A stretch of DNA of 46,830 bases from Corallochytrium limacisporum (lineage: Eukaryota > Opisthokonta): the NCBI GenBank assembly GCA_002811645.1, contig PDIP01000063.1, positions 4,328 through 51,157 of the forward strand. The letters run 5' to 3'. The position numbers and the translations under genes are program-made. This document shows, one piece after another, positions 19,194-29,161 of this stretch. Under the pieces are notes generated by a model, which saw only the letters and a list, made by a program, of their open reading frames with translations, had not been told where the DNA came from and made no database searches. Positions within the stretch are counted from its first letter, which is position 1. Every line of letters begins with the position of its first letter.

Positions 19194-21015
19194 GTGATTA
19201 CGAAATGGGGCACAGGTTTAGGGGTTGAACCCAAGAGTGATACCTAGCATTTAATAGCTGTGCAGGAACGAGGCTCAAACATCGGAAAAGGTACTCTCTC
19301 CCAGTGCAAAATAGCTCAGTCACAATCCACGCACAAAAGAACTTTGTGTGTGAGAAGAAGAAAATGCAATGAAGCCGCCACCAGTCCATCACATGACTCT
19401 GTACTCTCCGGTAGTGTAATTTGATCGCCCTTTGTCATCTGAAAGGGGTGTATCCCAATTGAGTCAACCCGGAGAGGTATTCCTACGTCTAGAGTCTCAC
19501 ACATTGTGCCTTGCTCGACTCACTGTCTCGCTGTTGAGTGCAGATTTGTCTGGACACGGAGGCCTACCTGTCAGCATATTTGATGTGCGATGACACACGC
19601 AGAAGACAATACAGCGGGACATCATAGGGATTGCTGTCTTTCACAGCAGGTATCCCCCACAGGTTTACGGACCCACCTTCTTCTGCTTGTATGTTGTCCA
19701 GATAGCTACCCTTTGTTATTTTCTTTGTTTTCCTTTTTATCTCTGGCCTAATCCCGTTTTCACTCTGCGCGCACAACAGGAGCAAGCGGGCAACATATCA
19801 ACTGGGAAATATACTATCCCTGATTTCGGGATTTGGCATCAGGACAAACGTAAGCGCAAAAGCCACTGAACCACAAGACCCGCCAGCACCATACGATTTC
19901 CAGCAAAGGGAGACTGGTACGCCCTGCGCCCCTGCTGCGGAATCCGCTCTTATGTTGTCCCAAACCGTTCGACTCCCAGAGGGTAATCCCCAACACCATG
20001 TCGAAGACAGGTCCTACTGACCGCTAAAACTGTTTTAGAAACTGAAACCGCCACAACTCTCTCTCCCGTCGATGCAGGACGTAGAGAGAGGAGAGTGTGG
20101 GGCGCGACGGAGGCGGATACACAACCAGTGGATCGCGACAGACCCGTCAAGATTTCGGGGGTATGGGCTCCCTGAACAGAGTCCCTGTTGGCTGTTTTTC
20201 TGTGTTGGGAGGTACGTGTGTGAAACATTCGGACTGCTCGGACGAACTTTGCGATACCGAACATGCTGTAAAGCAAAGACTAAGATGGTCTCAGTCCCTC
20301 TGTACATGTGTTCTTGTGACGATTCGGGTGGTATCATGCATTGCTTTCGTTCCTGTGAAACACATGCGCTGAGTCCGTCTACGCTTGCTCCATGCCGACG
20401 ACCAAGCCGGGTCCAGAGCGCGTTCGAGTGACTCTGAAGTTTAAGACCGTGTGCGCATTGTCCGTCCGTGCATATTACACAATCTTCCGCCCTCGGACTT
20501 GTCAACATGCATCATGTCTGATGACATACTCACGGGTCATTACACAGACACACTTCGTCGATGGTTTCTTCCCGCTCTGCAGCGGGACCTACAGCTCACT
20601 TCCCTGCCACGATCACCACCCGGCAAAACACCCACAAAACCTTGACACATCACACACACCCACACAGATTTATGTACACTAACACTAGATAAGTGACACA
20701 TGCTGTGCACCCCCCGGAAGACTGAGAGCGCAGGCCGCTAAGCTCCACAGCTTACTCACACACTCGAACCATCCCTTCGTCGCTACTACGTGCCCACAGC
20801 GCCTACATTAGAACTATTACTACGCAATTCAATCGGGTCATATTTCTAACCTTCCCAAACGTGTGTTGCAGTGATCCACCAGGTTTGTTTTTTTCCTACT
20901 GTACACATAGACCTGCCCTACACATCTTCGATTGCGCGTTCATGTTGTTAATGTTCAATCTCAGGCACCATCGCGGTGTACATTGCTTTCGAGTCATGAG
21001 AACTCAGCGCATTCA

Positions 21016-21049
21016 TACACACACATACACACACACACACACACACACC
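21016..21049. repeat. (CA)n microsatellite
   Basis: Alternating A and C over about 34 bases with one TA interruption. Confidence 0.92.
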
Positions 21050-21393
21050 ATGGCTACGCAGACCGTAACACCGACAACACCGCTAAAACCAACCGTGCCA
21101 CCTCCGCAAAAGGTGCTAACCGTTCGCAGCTTGCCCGCCCTACACAACTGGGCTCCCACCCCAGTAGAAGAAGGGGGGCTCTCCAATTTCTCTGTGAGGT
21201 TTTTGACTTTTGTTTTCCTTTTTTTTTTGGGTTTCCGTTTGGTGGTTTACTGCAGTAAAATCCCCTTCCCTTCCTTGTTTTCTTGAACGGTACGATTATT
21301 ACCAAGCTTCCAATTTTTCTTTGCTCCGCCTTCCTCTCCAGCTGGGGGTCCCGGGTAGAGGGGTATGGGGCAGGGTGATGGGCGACGGGTTCG

Positions 21394-21406
21394 CCCCCCC
21401 CCCCCC
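21394..21406. repeat. Poly-C tract, 13 C, next to the assembly gap
   Basis: Thirteen C followed by GGGGTGGG and then undetermined bases. On the other side of the gap the sequence resumes with CCCGGGGGTCGACCC. Confidence 0.9.
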
Positions 21407-21414
21407 GGGGTGGG

Positions 21415-21598
21415 NNNNNNNNNNNNNNNNNNNNNNNNNNNNNNNNNNNNNNNNNNNNNNNNNNNNNNNNNNNNNNNNNNNNNNNNNNNNNNNNNNNNNN
21501 NNNNNNNNNNNNNNNNNNNNNNNNNNNNNNNNNNNNNNNNNNNNNNNNNNNNNNNNNNNNNNNNNNNNNNNNNNNNNNNNNNNNNNNNNNNNNNNNNN
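21415..21598. other. Assembly gap (184 N)
   Basis: Undetermined bases. Both flanks are C/G homopolymer or palindromic sequence, so the gap probably reflects failure to sequence or assemble a structured G/C-rich tract. Confidence 0.98.
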
Positions 21599-22594
21599 CC
21601 CGGGGGTCGACCCGCTCTCTGTTTCCACACGCGGCGCCCCCGTGGCCCACCCACCACACAGACCCCGTGAAAGGCAAAGGCACCGGTGCGGCAGTGGTGA
21701 CCCCGTGAATACCGCCCGCCGCCGTGCGGGGCTGGGGAGTGGAGGCCTGCCGTTACCGCAATCCCCCAACAAAAAAAAGTATGAGATAGCCCAGCTGGGG
21801 GAACAAATGATTTCCCAAAAAAAATGGGAAAAGCTGAGGATTGGGCCAACAAGCAACAGCAAGAAAACTCCTTACGTTCACTACCAATTCTGCCTTTGGT
21901 CCTGTCTTAACCCCTGGCCATTCGTCCCGTCCCGCAGACGCACGATTTCCAAAAAAACAACGATACAAAGAAATTCGGAGAGAGCGTATGATTTTAGACC
22001 CGACCTTCGGCGTACTGAAAGTACGACAGAAAATTGGAGCAGTCCACCGCTTCATTCTCTTGACATCGTTCGGACGCCCGGACCCAGGGGGGGTGGCCGG
22101 CCGACAGTCCGGGTAAGGTTTCACGGGAGGTGTCGAGAGACCCACCAAACCCAGCAAAACAAGGAAAGAAAGAGCAATTTGATATACTTACACGAGGATG
22201 TTTTGTAGAACAATGTTGAGCCGAAATATTCGTCACCTCTGGATCCTCCAAAAATGTTTCTCAGATATCACATTTGGAATATATTATACTACTGGTTTCA
22301 TCATTTAGTATACTGACTAGTTCAAATGGTACCGGACTTGCATTAGTGGGTCGCGGGTGCACAGGTAGCTTCTGGCAAAGGGATCGCTGGGGCGGACGGC
22401 GCCTCCTTCTGCCGGCTAAGATCCCTGTGATCTGCACACCGGCTCAGTTGTGTCGATGGCTACTTGACGAGAGGTGCAGTCTATATGTAATGTGCGATTC
22501 TTGAAAACAAAGTGGCATTTGCGATTTCCTAGTGTGATAAGTGCGTTGACATCATGGAGAAAATGTGAACCCCTTGTGAAAGCACAAAGAATTT

Positions 22595-24451
22595 TTGACG
22601 GGTTATGTTCCAAAGATGTGGAGGCAGGCTCTGCTTCGACGTGGAAATCGAGCACTTAGGTCAGTTCAGACGAGATCTGTACCCTGGACATTAATTACAC
22701 AACAATGGACGCGGACATGCACGTCGTCGACGGCGAAGCCGACGGATAGAAAACAATCTAAATGGCAGCTTCCCGAGGGATCGCCGGTTGGCCTGAAGAT
22801 CTACAATTCACAGACACAAACAATTGAGCCATTCGTGGTCAAGAACGTAGACAGGATCTCTTGGTATATGTGTGGGCCCACAGTTTACGATGAGGCCCAT
22901 TTAGGTCATGCCCGTACGTACGTAACCTTTGACATTCTACGGCGGGTAATAAGTGAGTTCTGGCGCGTGAATGTCGTGCAAGTCATGGGTGTGACAGACG
23001 TAGATGAGAAAGTCTTCAAGCGTGCGGCTGCCACGAATCGAAGTATGGCTGAGGTTGCTGCGCAATACGAGGTGAGCTTCATGAGTGCATTGGAAAAGTT
23101 GGGAGTACAGCTGCCATCCCGTATGGTTCGGGTATCGGAGGTGATTGATGAGATCCTGGCCATGACCAAAAAGTTGGTCGACCGAGGTCTCGCCTATGAG
23201 ATCGATGGTAACATTCTTTTTGACACACAGGCGTACAAGGAAGCAGGCTTTCGCTACGGAAAATTCCTAGACGCTGAAGGACACCGACCACACCAGTTTG
23301 AAGCACCCTTACAGGAGAAGAAAGTCATTGAGGAGAACTTGCGCCACCCGGACGATTTCATTATCTGGCGCAAAGCGCAGCAAGGGGAACCGTCGTGGGA
23401 GAGCCCCTGGGGAGATGGGAGACCAGGATGGCATGTTGAATGCAGTGTCATGGCCTCACTGGGCATGTTGAAGATGGCAGAAGGTACCGAAGACATTTCC
23501 CTCGAAGACCTCGCACCGGACACAGCGGACGACAAGGTCGTCATTGACATTCACACAGGAGGAGCGGATCTAAAATGGCCGCACCATGAGAATGAGGTTG
23601 CGACATGCGAGGGTGCACTGGGCCGCGGCCAGTGGGTTAACTATTGGATGCATACCGGGCATTTGCTGATTGGCAACCGCAAGATGAGCAAGAATCTTGG
23701 AAACTACATCACTGTCGACAACTTCCTGAAGATTTACACCGCGAGTCAGTTCCGTATGTTCTGCCTCATGCACAAGTATCGCGACGATGTTGACTACACT
23801 CCACAGCTTATGGAGAAGGCAGTGCAGACGGAGTCACGGATTAGTGAGTTTCTACTTACTCTCTTCAGTCACATTCGTGAGCGGTTTTCGCAGATTGATT
23901 TTATGCGACGCTGGACCGAGGAGGACATGAAACTGCAGAAGACGGTCTACCGCGTGCGATCGGAGATGGCAGAGAGTTTAAGCAATGACATTGATACTCC
24001 TCGAGTCGTGCAGTGCATGCTAGAGCTCATCGATGCCACTGAGGCGTACCTGTCCGACGACAGGCTGGACGCCCAACCTGAGCTGCTCACCTCCATAATC
24101 AGCTTCACGGCCCATTTTCTTGATTTGTTCGGCTTCAAACTCAAAACCGAATGGACTGCCCTAGACTTTGACAGCGATCGTAAAGACGAACGCATCGACA
24201 TTAGCCGGGAGGACAATCCAGTGATTGATGCTTTCGTCGGGTTCCGCACTGAGCTCCGCTTGCTGGCGGACAGCACCAACGACAAAACGCTCAAAGATCT
24301 CACAGACAAATTGCGCATGGATTTGCTTCATTTCGGTATTCGCATTGAGGACCAAGGCACCAAGGCCCTCTGGAAGCTCGCCCGTACGCGAACCACGCCA
24401 GAGCAAATGTCCAAGGATCTGCTTACCTTCCTGTCCAGGAAGGATCGGTAA
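22595..24451 (+). CDS. CARS2: Cysteinyl-tRNA synthetase, probably mitochondrial
   Basis: A 618-residue class I synthetase that charges tRNA-Cys. The zinc-ligand Cys93 lies in SWYMCGPTVYD, the HIGH motif is HLGHARTY (102-109), the second zinc region is HVECSVMA, the third is WPHHENEVATCEG, and the KMSKS loop is KMSKNLGN (363-370). The C-terminal anticodon-binding helices follow. The first 30 residues (from the second Met, MWRQALLRRGNRALRSVQ) form an Arg-rich amphipathic presequence. The second ATG, at 22616, is therefore the better start; the seven codons before it add nothing recognisable. The catalytic core resembles the compact bacterial/organellar type without the long insertion of metazoan cytosolic CysRS. 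Whether a separate cytosolic enzyme exists elsewhere cannot be told; dual targeting is possible. Confidence 0.92.
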   Translation: MTGYVPKMWRQALLRRGNRALRSVQTRSVPWTLITQQWTRTCTSSTAKPTDRKQSKWQLPEGSPVGLKIYNSQTQTIEPFVVKNVDRISWYMCGPTVYDEAHLGHARTYVTFDILRRVISEFWRVNVVQVMGVTDVDEKVFKRAAATNRSMAEVAAQYEVSFMSALEKLGVQLPSRMVRVSEVIDEILAMTKKLVDRGLAYEIDGNILFDTQAYKEAGFRYGKFLDAEGHRPHQFEAPLQEKKVIEENLRHPDDFIIWRKAQQGEPSWESPWGDGRPGWHVECSVMASLGMLKMAEGTEDISLEDLAPDTADDKVVIDIHTGGADLKWPHHENEVATCEGALGRGQWVNYWMHTGHLLIGNRKMSKNLGNYITVDNFLKIYTASQFRMFCLMHKYRDDVDYTPQLMEKAVQTESRISEFLLTLFSHIRERFSQIDFMRRWTEEDMKLQKTVYRVRSEMAESLSNDIDTPRVVQCMLELIDATEAYLSDDRLDAQPELLTSIISFTAHFLDLFGFKLKTEWTALDFDSDRKDERIDISREDNPVIDAFVGFRTELRLLADSTNDKTLKDLTDKLRMDLLHFGIRIEDQGTKALWKLARTRTTPEQMSKDLLTFLSRKDR

Positions 24452-25054
24452 AGTAGTCACAGCTCAGCCATACCAAAACTGAGGAAGGAGCGGGAGGAGG
24501 AAGGCCCGAGGAAAAAACACACACAAGAAATTTTCACACACAAATTTTCCCGACTCTTTTTGAATATTTTTCTTCCAGGTTTGTTTGGGATTTGCCCGGT
24601 TTGTAAAATCGTCTCCTTTTCCATACTCAATACACCTCGTCCATAAATGCAGTACTGAATATACCACGATCTTTCCTGTTGGGTACACTCAGGGTAGTGG
24701 TCGGACACGGAACCCAACTTGTCTGACGGTACACACAGTCTCTTTCATTGGGGAGGCTTGGGTACCATATACTATGCACGTTCACTTCAACATTGTTCGG
24801 TTCATTGGTCTGGTGTCTGATATCTGGGTCTATGGTATCAGTACTGTACACACACACATACACACACACACATAGAGAGAGAGAGCGCGGGTGTAAGTCC
24901 CAATGTGACAATGCAGTATTGAGGGAGCGTGTACTATTGGACCTTTCTGCCGCGTGAAGCTAATTACGATCTACGTATTTATGTAAACGGTGTCGCTTAT
25001 AGAGTTTTTCCTCAGTCCTCGGATTCAATTAGTATTTTATTCTCACTCATAACA
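24452..25054. other. Spacer, CysRS to eL8, with microsatellite
   Basis: Holds the 3' end of CysRS and the eL8 promoter. The last 100 bases before the eL8 start are AT-rich with pyrimidine stretches. A CA/GA microsatellite lies at 24847-24886. Confidence 0.45.
24847..24886. repeat. Compound (CA)n-(GA)n microsatellite
   Basis: About 26 bases of CA repeats with one interruption, passing directly into about 12 bases of GA repeats. Confidence 0.88.
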
Positions 25055-26430
25055 ATGGTAAGTAGCTAAAGAACATCTCCTTCGGGATAAAACTTAAAGA
25101 AGTGTTAAAGTCCACATGTTTGTGGCTCGGGTAGAATGACGCATCCGATAGATCTTGTTAAAGAATAAGCAATGGTAAGTTGAGCAACGTTTGCGGTAAG
25201 TAACAAAGTTGATCGGGAATACACGTGGAAAAATACAATTGACATTTCTACCGGTGTATGGTGATATGTGGTGTTAGACTAGTTCTAAGACATGCATATT
25301 ATGATACGCAGCCAACAATTGGTCCATGTGACACTATGACTTTCACCACGTCGGACTGGCTTAGGATTTATCTTCAAGTCTATTGCGTCTGTCTGTGGTC
25401 TGACAGTCTTAAGTGTATGGATTGTGTATTCGGGTATTTTCTTTGTTGCTGATCGTTGACGTTCTTCAACAAGATGCCGTTGCCTCCCTTGACAATTTCG
25501 AGGCCATGTCATTTTGCTTGAGCATGAACATTAGATCACTCTTCAAGAGTCACTGTGCTTTATATTCCATTCGTTCATTCGTCGAGCACGTTGTACTAAC
25601 AATTGTTTTGTGTCAATTCTAATACCTTTTCATATTTACAGCCCAAGGAACAGAAGAAGAAGAAGGTCGCAAAGGCGCCTCTGGCCCAGACCACGAAGAA
25701 GGTCGAGAAGGCCGCCAACCCGTTGACCGAGTCTACCCCTCGCAACTTCGGTATTGGCCAGAATGTGCAGCCCACTCGTGACATTGGTCGCTACACCAAG
25801 TTCCCCAAGTACATTCGCCTGCAACGCCAGCGTGCCGTGCTCATGAAGCGCTTGAAGGTCCCTCCTTCTCTGAACCAGTTCACCCAAACCCTGGACAAGA
25901 ACACCGCCACTGAGCTGTTCAAGGTGCTGAACAAGTACCATCCTGAGACCAAGCAGGCCAAGAAAGAGCGTCTGCTTGCTCAAGCCGAGGCTAAGGTCGC
26001 CAAGGACACCTCCGACCCCGCCAAGAAGCCCTACTACGTCAAGTGCGGTCTTAACCACGTCACTGCCCTGATTGAGAACAAGAAGGCCAAGCTGGTTGTC
26101 ATCGCTCATGATGTTGACCCCATTGAGATGGTCGTCTGGCTGCCCGCTCTGTGCCGCAAGATGGACGTCCCTTACTGCATCGTCAAGGGCAAGGCACGCC
26201 TCGGACAGGTCGTCCACAAGAAGACTGCCACCTGCCTTGCCATCACCGAGGTGCGCCCGGAGGACAAGACTGCCCTGACCAAGGTCGTTGAGGGTGTTCG
26301 CGAGAAGTTCAACGAGAAGTACGAGGACAACCGCCGCCGCTGGGGAGGTCACATTCTGGGCTTCAAGAGCACTGCCCGCCAGCGCAAGCTGGAAGCCATT
26401 CGCGCCAAGGAACTGGCTGCCCGTGCCTAA
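25055..26430 (+). CDS. RPL7A: Cytosolic ribosomal protein eL8 (RPL7A), two exons
   Basis: Exon 1 is the ATG alone (25055-25057); exon 2 is 25642-26430. The joined product is 263 residues beginning MPKEQKKKK, the expected start of eL8. Family hallmarks are [71 protein letters not shown] and [13 protein letters not shown]. eL8 belongs to the L7Ae/L30e RNA-binding family and sits on the large subunit near the 5.8S and 25S rRNA. Codons end mostly in C or G (AAG, CGC, GTC, CTG), stronger than in neighbouring genes, as expected for high expression. Reading exon 2 back into the intron would give an unrelated N-terminal extension (MFCVNSNTF...), which argues for splicing. Confidence 0.95.
25058..25641 (+). 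other. Spliceosomal intron of the eL8 gene
   Basis: 584 bases between ATG and CCC AAG. The donor is GTAAGT (25058-25063) and the acceptor TTTACAG ends at 25641. A perfect yeast-type branch site lies 41 bases before the exon. Two more GTAAGT words lie inside, at 25175-25180 and 25196-25201; the first of these directly follows another ATG (25172-25174). No canonical C/D or H/ACA snoRNA was recognised inside. Confidence 0.88.
25594..25600 (+). promoter_or_regulatory. TACTAAC branch site
   Basis: Exact TACTAAC, the sequence complementary to the conserved U2 snRNA branch-recognition region, with a T-rich stretch before the 3' splice site. Confidence 0.85.
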
Positions 26431-27337
26431 GAAGTTTAGTATTTGCGTCTTTCAACTACTGTCAATATCACAACATCATAATTACATGCATTGCATAACC
26501 AATTACCATCTAGACACGAGAGACAGGATGCGCAGCTGTTTGCAGTTGCAGTTTCGTGGCCATGGAGTGGATCAGACATGGATCAACTTATCTCCCTACC
26601 CCGACTTGCCCCCATTATTTGTGAACCTACGTGAAGAAAAGCCAGAAATATTTCAAAATACAGCGTGGGTGGATTTGGCATAGCCAATGTACTGCCCCAC
26701 CGAGGTACGTAGCAACGAAATATAGGAAGAATCAAAAATCTAGCAGAATTCACCGCCCTGTCTCAGTAAATTTATATACATTTTGGCCAAATGGATTCAA
26801 ATCTAATTTTCACCCCCTCCCATTGGCTGCCTGCACAGAGGACTGAGGGGAAAGAGGGGGGAGCCCCTCGAAAGGAGCGGGCCTCCCTACCAAAGAGGCA
26901 TGCCGGTTGGGACTGCGGGTCAGCGTACCCATATACACACAACACCAGACACATCTGAGAGCCAGGGAGACGGAGAACACGTAGTCTGTGGATTTAGGCA
27001 GGAATCTGCCCGCGCTAACTCCAGTTCCTCTTAATTTCTTGGACAGGATGTCGGGGTGTGAGAGTTATTCTGAGATCTCTGTGCCAGTATGCCCACCACC
27101 TACTTCAGCGACCATTCCGGAGGAGCGGTACATTCTCTTGGGAGAGGACAATCGTGTGTACTGTAGAGAGAGAAAACAGCGGTGAATTTAATCTTTCGGG
27201 TATTGTGTGAAAAAGACTGTCAATAGGAAGATATCTCTTAGTAGACAAAGCCCAGAGAGCCCTCTGGATCGACAGTAGAGAAAGGCATTTTGAATTTTCG
27301 CAGGAAGTGGGTACTTTGCAACAAACAGTAGGAAGCC
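26431..27337. other. Spacer, eL8 to ankyrin gene
   Basis: Holds the eL8 3' end and the ankyrin-gene promoter. A G/C-rich patch lies at 26810-26910. A 45-codon reading frame starting at an ATG at 27048 and ending at a TGA at 27185 (peptide beginning MSGCESYSE) is close upstream of the ankyrin gene. It resembles nothing known and could be an upstream ORF or chance. Confidence 0.35.
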
Positions 27338-29161
27338 ATGGTCTTTGGCCGACGCAAAGAGGTCGAGAAAGAACTCGGCCTCAAAAAAGATTCCTCAAAA
27401 ATTACTAAGGCAGACATCATATCTGCTCCAGTGGCCTTGCCGGAGCCCCCAATTACAGAAAGCGAAGATGAAGAACAAGTCGTCCCCGGTGAGAAATTGG
27501 ACTCGACGGTCACGAACTCCGGAGAGATCCCTCTGCAAGAAAAGGAAGAGGAGCCCCTTGCTGCTAGTCTCGAGCAACTCGGAGATAACAGCAATGCCAC
27601 TACTATCAAGAAGAGTAAGACCAATCTCCGCGGTCTGAAGAAGGCAGCACGGTCGAAGCTGGACATTGTAAACAGCTGTGACGAGAACGGGGGTGAGGTG
27701 CAGGACACCAGGCCGCTGAAGCGTGGGCAGTCGAATATGTCCATAAACCATGAGTCTTCGAGGAAGGGGGCAGTCAGCAGTATTAACAAGCACCGATCCA
27801 TCAATGGTCTGGATCAGCACTCCATGAATCAGCTGGACAAGATTGTCGGACGCCAGGCCAAGGCTAACGGTTCCGTCGATACTTTAGCCTCTGGTACCGG
27901 TGGTAATGTTGGCAGCAGCAGTGCTCTGATGAACACTGCGAGTCTCAAGGATCTCATGAACAGTCGCAAATCCCTGAACCAGGAGACTGCCAATGCTGCG
28001 GTTCCAAACCCCTTGAACAACGGTGGTGGCAAGGTAATGGCCTCAAAACAGCTGACCCGCAAACCGACCCACCGAGCTCCAACGCAGACCTGCGAGTCGG
28101 TCCTATCTGCAGTGGGTTCGGCCGCTGATGGCCGGTCAAAGACGGGCGCCAGGCTGCAGGGCGTGCTCGTGGACAGCGACAATGCCAATGAATCAGAAAC
28201 CACGGCCCTTGGTGTGCCCGACTCCTGTGAGGGCGGCTACAGCGTTCTTTTAGCAGCAGCAGGGGGCCACTGGGAGCCGATCATTAAGATTTTGGACGAG
28301 CACAAGCCTGACAATGGATCACATCCCCTATCCACAAAGGACTTTACTTCCGGCTATACCGCTTTGCACTGGGCCGTCAAGCACAAGGCCGAGCATGCCG
28401 CGCTGCAAATTCTCAAAGCCCAGGCCGTCAGCGTGAACAGTCAGACTTTCGCAGGCTATACACCACTCCACTTGGCGTGCATGGCTGGTGATGGATCCAT
28501 GGTTACGTTGTTGCTGCAGTTTGGCGCTGACTGCCGGATCCGGGACCAGACCGGTCGCTTGGCGAAGGTCTGGGCTCACGGCTCTGCGCGAGAGGCTTTG
28601 AGTGACGCCGGGAAGAACATTCCCGAGGCCGCCGAATACGGGTCTATCGTTAAACCGACCCAAGAAGAGATCGAGCGACACTATTTCATCAACGATTTCC
28701 GAATGACCCTCCCGATTGCGTTGCGAGGTGAGACGACTAGCGATTACCACTTGAGTCCCGCGTCACACATTCGCGAGATGCGAGCGGCGCAGTTGGCAGC
28801 GGACCAGGCAGCGGCGGAGATGGCCAAGGGCAACGGCAAAGATTCCAAGTCCAGCACTCGGACATCCTTCTTTGGACGGTCCAAGAAAGCTAAGACGGAT
28901 GGAGGCAACGGTGCCGATCAGGACCCATCTGGTTCCCCGGCGCCGACCAAGAAGCAACGAAAGATGTCGATAAGGCTGTCCAGCCCAGAGCGAAAGATGT
29001 CGATGAGGCTGCCGGAGCGAAAGATGTCGATGAGGAAGCCAGAGCTTGACCGAAGGATGTCCATGAGGAGGTCCTTGCCTGCCCCTGTATTGAAAGAAGA
29101 TGACGACATGCACCGGAGTAAGACCTCTAATACCCGCAAGTCACTCGTTGGGAAGAAGTAG
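27338..29161 (+). CDS. Ankyrin-repeat protein with sosondowah-like repeats and RKMS tandem motifs
   Basis: A 607-residue protein. Residues 1 to about 290 are disordered, rich in Ser, Asn, Lys and Glu. Ankyrin repeats occupy about 298-430: LLAAAGGHWEPIIKIL, then DFTSGYTALHWAVKHKAEHA, then TFAGYTPLHLACMAGDGSMV and LLLQFGADCRIRDQTGR. The order 'LLAAAxGxW...DFxSGxTxLHWxxKH...GYTPLHLAxxxG...DxRDxxGR' is that of animal sosondowah (SOWAH) proteins more than of generic ankyrin repeats. The tail (about 537-581) carries RKMSIR, RKMSMR, RKMSMR and RRMSMR in tandem, each an RxxS-type basophilic kinase site. No membrane segment or enzyme domain is seen. Function is unknown; an adaptor or scaffold is likely. 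No N-terminal SOWAH winged-helix domain was recognised. Confidence 0.75.
   Translation: MVFGRRKEVEKELGLKKDSSKITKADIISAPVALPEPPITESEDEEQVVPGEKLDSTVTNSGEIPLQEKEEEPLAASLEQLGDNSNATTIKKSKTNLRGLKKAARSKLDIVNSCDENGGEVQDTRPLKRGQSNMSINHESSRKGAVSSINKHRSINGLDQHSMNQLDKIVGRQAKANGSVDTLASGTGGNVGSSSALMNTASLKDLMNSRKSLNQETANAAVPNPLNNGGGKVMASKQLTRKPTHRAPTQTCESVLSAVGSAADGRSKTGARLQGVLVDSDNANESETTALGVPDSCEGGYSVLLAAAGGHWEPIIKILDEHKPDNGSHPLSTKDFTSGYTALHWAVKHKAEHAALQILKAQAVSVNSQTFAGYTPLHLACMAGDGSMVTLLLQFGADCRIRDQTGRLAKVWAHGSAREALSDAGKNIPEAAEYGSIVKPTQEEIERHYFINDFRMTLPIALRGETTSDYHLSPASHIREMRAAQLAADQAAAEMAKGNGKDSKSSTRTSFFGRSKKAKTDGGNGADQDPSGSPAPTKKQRKMSIRLSSPERKMSMRLPERKMSMRKPELDRRMSMRRSLPAPVLKEDDDMHRSKTSNTRKSLVGKK
28955..29085 (+). 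repeat. Tandem coding repeats for RKMS[MI]R motifs
   Basis: Four degenerate copies of a unit containing CGAAAGATGTCGAT (cores near 28960, 28992, 29017 and 29051). Spacing varies (about 32, 25 and 33 bases), consistent with expansion of a short coding motif. Confidence 0.75.

Larger units (their letters stand above)
19194..22594. promoter_or_regulatory. Long divergent spacer, LAP / CysRS, with assembly gap
   Basis: The longest gene-free stretch in the window (3.4 kb). It holds both promoters, a CA microsatellite (21016-21049), a poly-C tract that runs into a 184-base block of N, and G/C-rich sequence on both sides of the gap (21330-21415 and 21599-21760). ORFs on either strand are short or run through the N block, and none resembles a protein family. 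A gene hidden by the gap or by introns cannot be excluded. Confidence 0.4.

Noticed and set aside
20035-20508. 157-codon minus-strand frame in the LAP/CysRS spacer
   Set aside because: Other frames of similar length overlap it on both strands, composition is not coding-like, and no domain is seen.
21054-22208. Open frames of 187-332 codons on both strands across the assembly gap
   Set aside because: They are open only because undetermined bases contain no stop codons; the flanking residues resemble no protein family.
21016-24886. Evenly repeated short sequences as a CRISPR-like array
   Set aside because: These are dinucleotide microsatellites without spacers, and the genome is eukaryotic.
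25058-25641. Possible snoRNA inside the eL8 intron, as in human RPL7A
   Set aside because: No canonical C box (RTGATGA) paired with a D box, and no clear H/ACA structure, was found. Words such as TATGATA and GTCTGA occur but without terminal pairing.
25636-26352. 238-codon open frame on the minus strand across eL8
   Set aside because: It is the mirror of a highly biased coding sequence (Leu/Gly/Val-rich, low complexity) and eL8 on the other strand is certain.
27048-27185. 45-codon frame just upstream of the ankyrin gene
   Set aside because: Too short to judge without conservation data; possibly an upstream ORF.
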